Counted from the first letter of the stretch, positions 48,059 through 56,907 are shown. The stretch: DNA of 64,000 nucleotides from Metapseudomonas resinovorans DSM 21078 (GCF_000423545.1 NZ_AUIE01000007.1:1-64000), one strand, 5' to 3'. Numbers and translations: made by a program. Notes: generated by a model from the letters alone, not told the origin.

Positions 48059-49131
48059 ACGACCTACACCAGATACTGGTCGGGGATTGTCTGGAGCTGC
48101 TGCGCCAGATGCCCGACCAGTCCGCGCACTGCTGCGTCACCAGCCCGCCCTACTTCGGCCTGCGCGACTACGGCGTGGATGGGCAGATCGGGCTGGAGGA
48201 GACGCCGGCCGAGTTCATCTCCCGCCTGGTCGAAGTGTTCCGCGAGGTGCGCCGGGTGCTCCGCGACGATGGCACCTGCTGGGTGAACATGGGCGACAGC
48301 TACGCCGGTTCGCGAGCGCCAGGGAACGTCAAGATGGTCCAGTCCCGTCGGCGCGACAACGAACCGATTCCGCGCAGCGATGTGGCAGTGCCCGGGTTCA
48401 AACCTAAGGACATGATGGGCATGCCTTGGCGGCTCGCCTTCGCCCTACAGGATGACGGCTGGTATCTGCGCCAGGACATCATCTGGCAAAAGCCGAATCC
48501 AATGCCGGAGAGCGTTCGAGACCGATGCACCAAGGCGCACGAATATCTGTTCCTGTTGAGCAAGTCGCCTCGGTACTACTTCGACCTGACCGCGATCTCG
48601 GAGCCGCCGGCGGCCTCATCAGTGGAGCGCTTGGCCCAGGAAGGATGGGATGAGCAGGAAGGCAGCGAACGTGTGCCGGGCAAAACCAACGGCGCCATGA
48701 AAGCCGTGGGTGGACGCCGCAGCAAACGCTACAGCTTCTCCCGTGAGACGAAGGCAACAGCCGGCGAGCACGGCCAGAAAGGACAGCACCGCCCGGACCG
48801 CCCCGACATCGACTACAGCGACAAGCGCAACAAGCGCAGCGTCTGGTCGGTGGCCACCGTCGGCTTCAAAGGCGCCCACTTCGCCACCTTCCCGCCTGAC
48901 CTGATCCGCCCCTGCATCCTCGCCGGCGCACCGCGCGGAGGCCTCGTGCTCGATCCGTTCGGCGGCGCCGGTACCACCGGCCTGGTCGCCATGCAGGAAG
49001 GCCGGCGCTCGGCCCTCTGCGAACTCAACCCCGGCTATGCCGACATCGCGCGGGCGCGCCTGGAAACCGCCTGGAACGAGGGCGCCGCCCAGCTCGACAT
49101 CTTCAACGACTCCAAGGAATCAGCAGCATGA
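48055..49131 (+). CDS. DNA N6-adenine/N4-cytosine methyltransferase
   Basis: This 358-residue protein has catalytic motif IV TSPPYFGLRDYG near residue 35 and SAM-binding motif I DPFGGAGTTGLVAMQ near residue 305, so it is of the beta-class order. The target site cannot be read from sequence. No cognate nuclease is adjacent, so it is likely an orphan that protects phage DNA or alters host expression. It overlaps the C5 methyltransferase gene by 4 bp. Confidence 0.88.
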   Translation: MNDLHQILVGDCLELLRQMPDQSAHCCVTSPPYFGLRDYGVDGQIGLEETPAEFISRLVEVFREVRRVLRDDGTCWVNMGDSYAGSRAPGNVKMVQSRRRDNEPIPRSDVAVPGFKPKDMMGMPWRLAFALQDDGWYLRQDIIWQKPNPMPESVRDRCTKAHEYLFLLSKSPRYYFDLTAISEPPAASSVERLAQEGWDEQEGSERVPGKTNGAMKAVGGRRSKRYSFSRETKATAGEHGQKGQHRPDRPDIDYSDKRNKRSVWSVATVGFKGAHFATFPPDLIRPCILAGAPRGGLVLDPFGGAGTTGLVAMQEGRRSALCELNPGYADIARARLETAWNEGAAQLDIFNDSKESAA

Positions 49132-50816
49132 CGGCATTCCAGCCCCTGCCGCTCCCTCTTGAATGGGAGCTGTACGTCGACCTGTTTGCCGGCATCGGCG
49201 GCGCCAGCGATGGCGGTGCCAGTGTCTACCGCCACCCGGACATCGCGATCAACCACAACCCCACGGCGATCGCGATTCACCGCGCCAACCACCCGAACAC
49301 CAAGCACTTCATTACCGACGTGTTCGAGGTCGATCCGGTCGAGGCCACCGGCGGTCAGCCGGTCGGGATTCTCTGGGCCTCACCGGACTGCCGCCACTTC
49401 AGCAAGGCCAAGGGCGGCAAGCCGGTGAACCGGAAGATCCGCAGTCTTGCCTGGGTCGTGATCCAGTGGGCCCAGGCCACCCGCCCGCGCATGATCTTCT
49501 TGGAGAACGTCGAGGAGTTCCAGGATTGGGGCCCGCTCGGTGAGGATCACAAGCCGATCAAGAGCGAGCGCGGGCGCACCTTCAAGGCCTTCATCGCTGC
49601 CCTGGGCGGTGGGCTGTCGGACGATCACCCGGACTTCGACGACATCCTCAAGGCCATCGGGCGGCACGTCACAGCCGCCGACCTAGTGCGCGGCATGGGG
49701 TACAAGGTGGAATGGCAGGTTCGGGTTGCGGCCAACGCCGGTACCCCGACCATCCGCAAGCGCCTGTTCCTGATCGCGCGGCGCGATGGCGAGCCGATCC
49801 TCTGGACCAAGCCGAAGTTTCACCAGAACCCGGGCAAGGGCCAGGAAGGCTGGAAGCCGGTGTGGCAGTGCATCGACTTCTCCGACCTAGGCAAGTCGAT
49901 CATCGACGGTCGCCTGGTGGCCAATTCCAATCGGCGAGTGGCCAAGGGCTTCTGGAAGCACGTCGTTGAGACCGACAAGCCCTTCATCGTACCGCTGGAG
50001 GATGGCTCCCTTGCGCCCTACCTGACCGAGTTCGCCAATGCATCGAGCCAGCGCACCTTCAGCGTGCAGGAGCCACTACGCACCCAGTGCGCCCAGGTGA
50101 AGGGCGGCCACTTCGCCCTGGCCGCGGCGAACCTGATCACCCTGCGCAAGGGCTCCACCGGCTCCAGCCTGCACAGCCCGATCAACACTCTGACCACCAA
50201 CTCGGGACATCACGCCATCGCGGCATGCTTCATGGAGCAGGCGAACGGCGGCTTCTACGATGGCGCCGGACGCTCGATGAACGACCCGATCAGCACCATC
50301 ACCAGCAGGGGTACCAACCAGCGGCTCGCGGCGGCATTTCTGGTGAAGTACTACAAGTCCGGTGGCCAGTGGCAGAGCCTGCATGACCCGGCACACACCT
50401 TCCCGACCAAGGCCCGCATGGGGCTGGTCACCGTGCACCAGGTGCCGGCCGACATCCTGCCGCCCGAGCTGCTGGATAAGGCCAAGCAGTGCGCCGCCTT
50501 CCTGCACAAGTACCTGCCGGAACACTTCCCGGATCCGGTCGACCTGGTGCTGGTCGGCGACTACGTGCTGGTGGACTTCACCCTGCGGATGCTGCGCCCG
50601 CGCGAGCTGAAGCTGTCGATGGGGTTCCGCGAGGACTACATCATCGACCGAGGCCTGTTCGAAGACCCGGTGACGGGCGCGCTGGAGTGGAAGGGGATAT
50701 CCGTGGAGAACCAGATCAAGGGCATCGGCAATGCCGTCTGCCCCCAGGACCCGGCCGACCTGATCGAGTTGAACGCCGGGAAGCTGATCAGGCTGTATCG
50801 GGCCCAGGCTGCCTGA
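49128..50816 (+). CDS. DNA C5-cytosine methyltransferase
   Basis: This 562-residue protein has motif I LYVDLFAGIGGASDGGA, a catalytic-loop ASPDCRHFSKAKGGK (Cys in PDC in place of the usual PC), motif VI FLENVEEFQDW and a C-terminal motif with IKGIGNAVCP. It methylates cytosine C5. It is coupled to the preceding methyltransferase gene, so the phage probably carries two modifications against host restriction. Confidence 0.9.
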   Translation: MTAFQPLPLPLEWELYVDLFAGIGGASDGGASVYRHPDIAINHNPTAIAIHRANHPNTKHFITDVFEVDPVEATGGQPVGILWASPDCRHFSKAKGGKPVNRKIRSLAWVVIQWAQATRPRMIFLENVEEFQDWGPLGEDHKPIKSERGRTFKAFIAALGGGLSDDHPDFDDILKAIGRHVTAADLVRGMGYKVEWQVRVAANAGTPTIRKRLFLIARRDGEPILWTKPKFHQNPGKGQEGWKPVWQCIDFSDLGKSIIDGRLVANSNRRVAKGFWKHVVETDKPFIVPLEDGSLAPYLTEFANASSQRTFSVQEPLRTQCAQVKGGHFALAAANLITLRKGSTGSSLHSPINTLTTNSGHHAIAACFMEQANGGFYDGAGRSMNDPISTITSRGTNQRLAAAFLVKYYKSGGQWQSLHDPAHTFPTKARMGLVTVHQVPADILPPELLDKAKQCAAFLHKYLPEHFPDPVDLVLVGDYVLVDFTLRMLRPRELKLSMGFREDYIIDRGLFEDPVTGALEWKGISVENQIKGIGNAVCPQDPADLIELNAGKLIRLYRAQAA

Positions 50817-50908
50817 TGCCCATGGCCACCCTCGCCCTGGTGATCACCGGAACGGAGATCATCGACGGGGTGGCCTATGCGCAGTCGTGGCATTGCAGGG
50901 TGGTGTGA
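50816..50908 (+). CDS. Very small protein, 30 residues (putative)
   Basis: ATG at 50816 overlaps the methyltransferase stop (TGATG) and opens MPMATLALVITGTEIIDGVA, then YAQSWHCRVV. The coupling is suggestive but the product is short and unassigned. Confidence 0.4.
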   Translation: MPMATLALVITGTEIIDGVAYAQSWHCRVV

Positions 50909-50966
50909 ATAGGCGAGGTCAATATGTTGACCCTGATAGTTGGCAAACTTCTAGGTGAGAGCAGGG

Positions 50967-51638
50967 TCAGCCAGGAGAAACTCGTCTGAGCGTTGCCAGC
51001 CGATCAGGTGTAGCCGGCACCGGGGCAAATCCAAATGTTTGAGTGCTGTATCCACCCTCTGCATCTCGAAAATGGAATCGTCCGGTGAATCCAAATAAAT
51101 TGGCCATGTCATCCAGCCTTATATAGAGCCTAAAGCTCTGGCCATTGCTTACCGCAGGATAATGACTCTGAACCAGAGCAAAATGATCAGAATCAATATC
51201 TACATTCAACTCAGTTATGCTCCCGCCGACGTTTTGCACGTCGCCGTAGAAGCAGCATTCCCCAGAGGTACTTTGCTGACAGATCAGCTCGCTGAATCCA
51301 AAGATTGGCTGAATGGATGCAATCCGCCGCTCTCTCTCTTCCCTGGCCACTTCCCGCTCAGCACTTAGTTGTTCCCTGGTCACGCCAACCAGTTCCTTCT
51401 GCTGCTCAACAGAGTTCTTCAATTCATTGGCCTGCAAACGAAGTTCTTCACCCTGCTGGAAGTACCCAAGCACGAGCCACAAGAAAGCCAACGGGCCAAA
51501 TATTCCAGCAAAGAAATCTCCAAACGCATTGAGTTGAAGTTCGTAGAGCTCTTCAAATCTTGGGATGACGATAGTTGATATCCAGGCCAGATATATAAGG
51601 GTCGCCCCAACACCTATAAGCGTTCTTTTCCTGGCTAT
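50967..51638 (-). CDS. Two-TM coiled-coil protein without a normal start codon
   Basis: The minus strand reads a two-TM protein (TLIGVGATLIYLAWISTIVI, then FFAGIFGPLAFLWLVLGYFQ), a coiled coil (ELKNSVEQQKELVGVTREQL) and a C-terminal beta domain. The first TM segment and the residues before it are in frame and look native, but no ATG/GTG/TTG precedes TTG at 51491. ATA at 51638 overlaps the stop of the transposase-like gene, where a start would be expected. A lost or unusual start codon is likely. Confidence 0.55.
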   Translation of the reverse strand: MARKRTLIGVGATLIYLAWISTIVIPRFEELYELQLNAFGDFFAGIFGPLAFLWLVLGYFQQGEELRLQANELKNSVEQQKELVGVTREQLSAEREVAREERERRIASIQPIFGFSELICQQSTSGECCFYGDVQNVGGSITELNVDIDSDHFALVQSHYPAVSNGQSFRLYIRLDDMANLFGFTGRFHFRDAEGGYSTQTFGFAPVPATPDRLATLRRVSPG

Positions 51639-53002
51639 TCGGAAAATAGTGTGGATTCGAAGAACTCATCAAGGTTGTCGTAGAACTCCTTGGCGTGTGT
51701 AATCGAACGCTCATTGCATTCCTTGCAGAGGCAGTGGCGGCGAGTGTCACCCGACTCCACTGGCAGCCAGACAGCACGCTCATCCTCGAAGAACAGACCG
51801 CCGCAGCTGACGCAGAACCACTCCGGCGACTGACCTGCACGAGCATTGTTGGAGAACAGCACGCGCGCCCTGATGATCTCGAACGTGTAGCCGCGCCCGT
51901 TACGGTTGATTACCTTCGTCATGCCGTTCAGGGCTTCGGTGTAGCCGTTGGTGATGGGGTGATCGAAGTAGTTGACGATCTGCTGCCGCCAGTTCTTCAG
52001 GGCTGACAGCAGGTCTTTGTAGTCAGCAGCTACGTCACTCGCCTTCACCCGTTGAACCCAGCTCTCCATGGCAGGGATAGCTTCTGCCTTGGGCAGGTTG
52101 TACAGGGCATAGAAATCTTCCTTCAGCTGGTAGGACTGGGCGACCTCGGGGTCGTTGTCCAGCCACATATCGAGGTTGAAGGACTGCTTGTCAGTGAGGT
52201 TAGCGGCGCTCTTGTTGAGCAGCACCTTGCTGCGCTTCCACTCCTTGTTGACCTTGACGCCCTGGGCTTTGCCTCGGCGAATACGAGTCTTGTCCAGGGC
52301 ATAGTTGGCCATCCTGACAACGTGGAACTTGTCGATCACGACCGGCACGCCCGGGGCCATCATGTTCACCACGTTGAGGTATGGCCGCCACATGTCGGTA
52401 GCCACCCCAAGCAGCGTTGAACGGTCTGGGAAGGCCGCCAGCCAGCGCGCCAGGGTGTCCTGATCGCGGCTTGGAAGGATATCGATAGGCACGTTGCGGC
52501 CCACATCTGTCAGGACGCAGCGCATGTCACCTGCGATCTTGGTTTCATCGATTCCCAGCCAGTTAGGCAGGTACGGCCTGAACTGGGTGTTCATGTGCTG
52601 GACGTAATCGTTGGCGATGTTGCGAATGGTCTTCTCATCGCAGCCGATGTGTTGCGAGAGCCTGGTGAAGGTGTCTCGCATGCACTGCGTCTTGATGTAC
52701 TCAACACAGCGCTGAGTCATCCGGCGGTCAACCTCAACCCCGCCCAATGGCTGCAAGGAGGTGCCGCCACACTCACGGCACTTGTACCGCTGAACCTTGG
52801 CCGCCAGCTGCACGTGAGCACCCCTGATGGGGCTATCGCGATACGTGACGACCTTGGGGCCGTGGCGGTACAGCTTGCCCACTACGCCGCACTTGGTGCA
52901 GGCCTGGAGCGGCAGGGTGTACTCCGCCTCGATGGTGTAGGTGCCGTCATCGAGGCGAGAGGTCAGAACGTTCCAATCTGGCAGGTCGAGGATGTCGGTC
53001 AT
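51635..53002 (-). CDS. ISL3-like transposase embedded in an operon
   Basis: This 455-residue protein has the ISL3 layout: N-terminal zinc-binding cysteines (CTKCGVVGKLYRHG, YKCRECGG), HTH (GCDEKTIRNIANDYVQ), and the DDE region (WLGIDETKIAGDMRCVLTDV, VPVVIDKFHVVRMANYALDK, YTEALNGMTKVINRNGRGYT). An added C-terminal zinc ribbon follows (CVSCGGLFFEDERAVWLPVE, CLCKEC). It starts 12 bp after the PAPS-reductase-like stop, leaving no room for an IS end, and no terminal repeats are visible. It may be domesticated. Confidence 0.75.
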   Translation of the reverse strand: MTDILDLPDWNVLTSRLDDGTYTIEAEYTLPLQACTKCGVVGKLYRHGPKVVTYRDSPIRGAHVQLAAKVQRYKCRECGGTSLQPLGGVEVDRRMTQRCVEYIKTQCMRDTFTRLSQHIGCDEKTIRNIANDYVQHMNTQFRPYLPNWLGIDETKIAGDMRCVLTDVGRNVPIDILPSRDQDTLARWLAAFPDRSTLLGVATDMWRPYLNVVNMMAPGVPVVIDKFHVVRMANYALDKTRIRRGKAQGVKVNKEWKRSKVLLNKSAANLTDKQSFNLDMWLDNDPEVAQSYQLKEDFYALYNLPKAEAIPAMESWVQRVKASDVAADYKDLLSALKNWRQQIVNYFDHPITNGYTEALNGMTKVINRNGRGYTFEIIRARVLFSNNARAGQSPEWFCVSCGGLFFEDERAVWLPVESGDTRRHCLCKECNERSITHAKEFYDNLDEFFESTLFSE

Positions 53003-53014
53003 CAGGCGCGCTTA

Positions 53015-53824
53015 CTAGCCAAAAGCCGCGATTATGTCCTGAGTTAAGGCCGCTGGCCTCTCCTGCGGGGTAAATGCTTGCTCAGCTATTTCGCAGAAGA
53101 AGGAGCAGGCTGGTATTGCCTCGTTGCGGCGCATCGGCCCAGGAGGCAAATCACGAAGAGAATAGCGCTCGCCGGTCTTGCGATTCCGGAAGAGATAGGA
53201 GCCTGGGCCAAGCTCGTCTTGAACCTGGCACAGGGCTTCGAACTGCTCGGGGAAGTCGGCACGGATCGCGCGGAAGTACCCCTCGCCACCCTTTACACAG
53301 CCAATGCAGTTCGCATTCTCGTAGCCCAAGCGATACATGATGGGAAGCTCGATCCCAGCGCGCTGCACCATGGCTTTGCAATCCTCCTTGCCCAGGCCGC
53401 GTTCGATCAGCGGGGCAATCACGGGACGATCTGGATTGCGCTCCCGGAAGTCCTCCAAGCGGTCGGCTTCCTCGGCGGTGTAGCCAAACACCATAACGTC
53501 ACCTGGTTGCTTCCAGGCATCGAGCAGGCGGCGCTTGAGCAGCTTGGTGCATGGAGCCCCTGTCCGCCCCTTCATGTAGCGCTCACGCCGGAACACGTTG
53601 ATCACATCGGCACCGTACTTCTCGTCACGCAACACGGTGATCGGCTGACCAAACCAGGTCTCGCAGTCGGCCAGAAAGCGGCGATTGTCTTGGTGCTCGT
53701 TTGCCAGGAAGGCGTTGACGATCTGCACATCGTGGGTTGCGCCGTACTCAGCCAAGGCCAGTTTGGTGGCTACCGCCGAAGCTGCCCCGCAGCTGAACTG
53801 GCAGACGATTCTAGGATTCTGCAT
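53015..53824 (-). CDS. PAPS-reductase/DndC-like protein
   Basis: This 269-residue protein starts at ATG 53824 (MQNPRIVCQFSCGAASAVAT). FSCGAASAVATKLAL resembles the PP-loop SGGxxS of PAPS reductases and DndC. Cysteines lie in GAPCTKLLKRR, NANCIGCVKGGEGYF and ACSFFCE, perhaps for an iron-sulfur cluster. Phage members are thought to act in nucleic-acid or sulfur chemistry, but this one's role is unknown. An in-frame GTG at 53839 is less likely. Confidence 0.75.
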   Translation of the reverse strand: MQNPRIVCQFSCGAASAVATKLALAEYGATHDVQIVNAFLANEHQDNRRFLADCETWFGQPITVLRDEKYGADVINVFRRERYMKGRTGAPCTKLLKRRLLDAWKQPGDVMVFGYTAEEADRLEDFRERNPDRPVIAPLIERGLGKEDCKAMVQRAGIELPIMYRLGYENANCIGCVKGGEGYFRAIRADFPEQFEALCQVQDELGPGSYLFRNRKTGERYSLRDLPPGPMRRNEAIPACSFFCEIAEQAFTPQERPAALTQDIIAAFG

Positions 53825-53842
53825 AACCTGACTCCACACGAT

Positions 53843-53861
53843 AATCCGGATTTTGATTATA
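53843..53861 (-). promoter_or_regulatory. Promoter -10 and palindrome of the minus-strand cassette
   Basis: On the minus strand TATAAT (53861-53856) lies 31 bp before the ATG at 53824; a -35 box is weak. A palindrome AATCCGGATT (53852-53843) lies at the likely transcription start and may be an operator. The rest of 53862-53999 shows no gene. Confidence 0.4.
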
Positions 53862-53999
53862 CAGTTGGATTAGGGTTTACACACGATATTCCGAATAGCC
53901 CTTTTCCTTCCCACCACGAACTCCCTATTGGCCAATCTTTGCCTGAACGAACCTACCCCACTCCATGCCATAGCGCCACTACGGCGCCGAGGAATTCTC

Positions 54000-54500
54000 A
54001 TGCCTAGAGATCGACCGCCGCCCAGCAATCTGGGCGACATCCTGCGCTATGACCCAGTCACCGGCGACTTCTTCTGGAAGATCCTAGTCAGCCGGATGTT
54101 CCCCGGCGACAAAGCTGGGACCCTAAATAAGTACGGGTACATGGTCGTGAGAATTGGGCATCGGAGCTGCGCTCTGCACCGCCTGGCGTTCGCTCTAATG
54201 GACGTCGACATCACCGGGATGCAGGTGGATCACATCAATGGCATCCGACATGACAACCGCTGGGAGAACCTGCGGGCAGTAACGCCATCCGAGAACGCGC
54301 GGAACATGAAGAAGCCGAAGAACAACTCCAGCGGTGTCATCGGCGTGTGCTGGTGCACTAGGGATCAGAAGTGGCAGGTGTACGCGCACAGGGATAAGAA
54401 GCCCGTGTTTCTAGGCAAGCACCAAGAGCTCTTCGAAGCTGTTGCTGCCAGGAAGTCTGCCGAGCTGCGATTCGGCTACCACGAGAACCATGGAAGATAA
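54000..54500 (+). CDS. Homing-type HNH endonuclease with AP2-like domain
   Basis: This 166-residue protein starts at ATG 54000 (MPRDRPPPSNLGDILRYDPV). It has LHRLAFALMDVDITGMQVDH, INGIRHDNRWENLRAVTPSE (HNH_3), then SSGVIGVCWCTRDQKWQVYA (AP2-like DNA-binding). This is the free-standing homing endonuclease layout common in phages. It probably spread by itself into this site. Confidence 0.88.
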   Translation: MPRDRPPPSNLGDILRYDPVTGDFFWKILVSRMFPGDKAGTLNKYGYMVVRIGHRSCALHRLAFALMDVDITGMQVDHINGIRHDNRWENLRAVTPSENARNMKKPKNNSSGVIGVCWCTRDQKWQVYAHRDKKPVFLGKHQELFEAVAARKSAELRFGYHENHGR

Positions 54501-54594
54501 GCCAGATGACCCGCCCATCTTCTGCCGCTCCACCGGCAAGCAGGTTGAGCTCTGCCCCTGCATCCGCTGCCGTCCCGTCCCGCCTCAGTCCTGA
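54490..54594 (+). CDS. Small Cys-rich protein, 34 residues
   Basis: ATG at 54490, overlapping the HNH gene end by 11 bp, opens MEDKPDDPPIFCRSTGKQVE, then LCPCIRCRPVPPQS. The CPCIRC cluster suggests a metal-binding mini-protein. Support is moderate. Confidence 0.4.
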   Translation: MEDKPDDPPIFCRSTGKQVELCPCIRCRPVPPQS

Positions 54595-54637
54595 TCCATC
54601 CCATCCACACCGCCACACCCGCCAGGGAGGCTCTTCA

Positions 54638-55021
54638 ATGCAACCGATTCTGTACGTTGCCGGTCCTTACCGTGGGCCGGACCGGGAAACTATTGCCGCC
54701 AATATCGAGGCAGCCCGCCGCCTGGCGCTCTACGCCTGCACCCTCGGCTGGTTCCCGCTCGTTCCGCACATGAACACCGCCCACATGGATGCCGACCTGC
54801 CCGACCTGGGCGATGCGTTCTGGCTACGCGGGACCATGGAATTGATGGAGCGCTGCGACGCCGTGGTGCTGATCGAGGGTTGGGGCCGTTCCGAAGGCAC
54901 CCTGGCCGAGATCGCCCGGGCCGACGCCCTGCGCCTCCCCGTCTTCCGCTCGAGCGACCTGCTGCCCAGCGCCGCCGAGTTCATCGACTACCTGTTCGCC
55001 AAGGAAGGAGTGCCGGCATGA
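54638..55021 (+). CDS. DUF4406-like (nucleoside deoxyribosyltransferase-fold) protein
   Basis: This 127-residue protein starts at ATG 54638 (MQPILYVAGPYRGPDRETIA) after CAGGGAGG. YVAGPYRG, PLVPHMNTAHMD and the Asp/Glu pair in CDAVVLIEGWGRSEGTLAEI match DUF4406/DUF1937 proteins related to nucleoside 2-deoxyribosyltransferases. It may act on nucleotides. It is coupled to the next gene. Confidence 0.75.
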   Translation: MQPILYVAGPYRGPDRETIAANIEAARRLALYACTLGWFPLVPHMNTAHMDADLPDLGDAFWLRGTMELMERCDAVVLIEGWGRSEGTLAEIARADALRLPVFRSSDLLPSAAEFIDYLFAKEGVPA

Positions 55022-55209
55022 GCCTCGACATGTCCGCCCGGCAGAAGCTCACCGAGAGCCTGCTTACCGACCATCCCCTGGCCCAGGCCATCGCTCTGCT
55101 GAAGCGCGCCAAGCGCCACCTCAACCATTGCAGCGTCCAGGCCCAGGACCTCAGCACCGAAATAACCGAGTTCACCGCCGCATTCGAGCGGAAGGAGCAG
55201 CAGTCGTGA
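55018..55209 (+). CDS. Hypothetical protein, 63 residues
   Basis: ATG at 55018 overlaps the previous stop. The protein is helical (MSLDMSARQKLTESLLTDHP, AQAIALLKRAKRHLNHCSVQ). It is coupled at both ends. No function recognised. Confidence 0.55.
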   Translation: MSLDMSARQKLTESLLTDHPLAQAIALLKRAKRHLNHCSVQAQDLSTEITEFTAAFERKEQQS

Positions 55210-55937
55210 CCGACGAGCAACTTGAACAACAGCGGCGCCTTTACGAAGCGGCCTGCGAAGCAAAGGCCAAGGCCCTCGGCTACGACTTTGACTCGGCAGT
55301 GATGGTGCGGGACATCGCCGGGCTCTACGTCGTACCCAGCGTTCAAACCGGCTGGTGGGCATGGCAAGCATCCCTCACCGCGCAGCATGGCGGATTGCGC
55401 GTGGTTTTTGATGGGCCCCCAGGCCATGAGTGTGGGCGGTTCGTGGAGTGCGAAGACTCTAACGGTCGTTCGGTCAACGCTGGTGTTTGGCGCGAACGTC
55501 AAGACGGGCTCTGGGAATTGGTGATCAACGGCGAGTGCTTTGGCGACGCCTACCAGGGTGCTCGCGATGACCTGGCCATATGGAAACGTAGGGCGTTGGA
55601 AGCGGAAGCGGCTATTCGCCGGAAGGACCAGATCATCAATCACCTGGTCTGCGAAGCCCAAGGCGAGACGCGCATGGGCGAGCCATTAATCAAGCCTGCC
55701 CGTCAGTTGGTCGGGGAAGTCAAGATTCCCTGGGGTGTCGCGCAGATGCAGCTATCCGACCATTCCGCGCGCAGCCTCAATATGGTTGAGGTGCCGCGTG
55801 AATCATATCGACTTGATGGCTGGGTAATTCGCACCGCCTCCGGTGAGTATGTTGCCGAGTTGATAGCGTTCGACCCGGCCCTGCTGAATGCGTTGCTTGG
55901 CTTCCATGCCAGCGATAGCGCGGAGGGCCAGGCATGA
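55206..55937 (+). CDS. Hypothetical protein, 243 residues
   Basis: GTG at 55206 overlaps the previous stop (GTGA). The N-terminal part is helical (DEQLEQQRRLYEAACEAKAK). The middle has ARDDLAIWKRRALEAEAAIR and the C-terminal part GEVKIPWGVAQMQLSDHSAR. It resembles mosaic phage early proteins with no assigned role. Confidence 0.6.
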   Translation: MTDEQLEQQRRLYEAACEAKAKALGYDFDSAVMVRDIAGLYVVPSVQTGWWAWQASLTAQHGGLRVVFDGPPGHECGRFVECEDSNGRSVNAGVWRERQDGLWELVINGECFGDAYQGARDDLAIWKRRALEAEAAIRRKDQIINHLVCEAQGETRMGEPLIKPARQLVGEVKIPWGVAQMQLSDHSARSLNMVEVPRESYRLDGWVIRTASGEYVAELIAFDPALLNALLGFHASDSAEGQA

Positions 55938-56272
55938 AAGCGCGCATCCTGAAGAAGCTGAGCAAGAGGGTCGTTGAGCTGGCGCCGAAGCTGTTCCGTG
56001 ATGCCTGGGTGGACAGCTACGGGCCACACCCACTCGCGGAGAAACAAGGCACCCGCGTCAGCCACATGCTCAGTGTAGGCGGCGAATACGATTCTTGGTC
56101 TGGCGACTGCAATGAAGTCTATGCGGCTTGGGAATGGTGGCTCATGAGCTGGGAGTGGTTCGGGCCATTCAGCCCCTACCCGGAAGGCCATAAGTGGGAG
56201 GGCATGCCGAATACTGACGGCTTCCGTCGCACAACACGCAACCTCCTGGAACTGGCGGCCAATCATGAATAG
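55934..56272 (+). CDS. Hypothetical Trp-rich protein, 112 residues
   Basis: It starts MKARILKKLSKRVVELAPKL with ATGA overlap. It has VYAAWEWWLMSWEWFGPFSP, an unusual Trp-rich stretch. No known domain. Confidence 0.55.
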   Translation: MKARILKKLSKRVVELAPKLFRDAWVDSYGPHPLAEKQGTRVSHMLSVGGEYDSWSGDCNEVYAAWEWWLMSWEWFGPFSPYPEGHKWEGMPNTDGFRRTTRNLLELAANHE

Positions 56273-56311
56273 AACCCCACGCCACCAAGCCATGGTCCAG
56301 GAGGTGAAACC

Positions 56312-56527
56312 GTGATCCTACGCCCCTTGGAAGGACCGACCGGCACCGGCCCCATCGACGACCTGGCCATGCATGAAACCCAGCTGGAATGCCCGGTCTG
56401 CCACGCCTTCGCGGCGTGGCAGATTCCCGCGCAGTCCGGGCCCTGCCACTCTGGCCAGTTCACCAACACCTGCATTGAGTACTACTGGTGCGAGGCCTGT
56501 GAGGCCGTCCTGACCGACGCACCGTAA
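56312..56527 (+). CDS. Zinc-ribbon protein, 71 residues
   Basis: GTG at 56312 follows AGGAGGTGAAACC, a near-perfect ribosome site. Cysteine pairs ECPVCHAF and YYWCEACEAVL form a zinc ribbon. A small early phage protein of unknown role. Confidence 0.65.
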   Translation: MILRPLEGPTGTGPIDDLAMHETQLECPVCHAFAAWQIPAQSGPCHSGQFTNTCIEYYWCEACEAVLTDAP

Positions 56528-56580
56528 TTCCCCACCTACCCCACCAGCTGCCGGCGAGAGTCGGTGGCAGAGGTATTGCC

Positions 56581-56907
56581 ATGCCCGAAGAAATCACCCT
56601 GATCCAGGCCGCCGAAGTCGTGCGTGACGAATACGGCTACTGGTGGCACCCCGACCTGCCCGAGTTCGATGAAGGCGACGAACAGCGCTCCAAGGACTGG
56701 GTCAAGGAGCAGGGGCTGTCCTGGGTTGCCGCGCACATGGAGTATGAGGTCGACACCGATACTGACCCCTACTTCAACGATGGCGGCCCGGACTGCTCGC
56801 ACTGGGAGCCGAGCCGGCCCGATGGCGAAGGCTGGTTCATCCTGGCTATCAGCTGCACCGACGACGGCCCCATCTGCTGGTGGGCGCGCCGCGAGGTGCC
56901 TGCATGA
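56581..56907 (+). CDS. Hypothetical acidic protein, 108 residues
   Basis: It starts MPEEITLIQAAEVVRDEYGY after a weak ribosome site. The protein is acidic and Trp-rich (EYEVDTDTDPYFNDGGPDCS, GWFILAISCTDDGPICWWAR). It overlaps the next gene by 4 bp. No known domain. Confidence 0.55.
   Translation: MPEEITLIQAAEVVRDEYGYWWHPDLPEFDEGDEQRSKDWVKEQGLSWVAAHMEYEVDTDTDPYFNDGGPDCSHWEPSRPDGEGWFILAISCTDDGPICWWARREVPA

Noticed and set aside
51620-53010. Standard ISL3 insertion sequence
   Set aside because: No terminal inverted repeats or target duplication are visible, and only 12 bp separate the transposase start from the neighbouring stop codon.
54692-54706. Operator-like ATTGCCGCCAATATC
   Set aside because: Only the left half matches the repressor operator, it lies inside the DUF4406 gene coding TIAANIEA, and it has no promoter or second copy at 24 bp.
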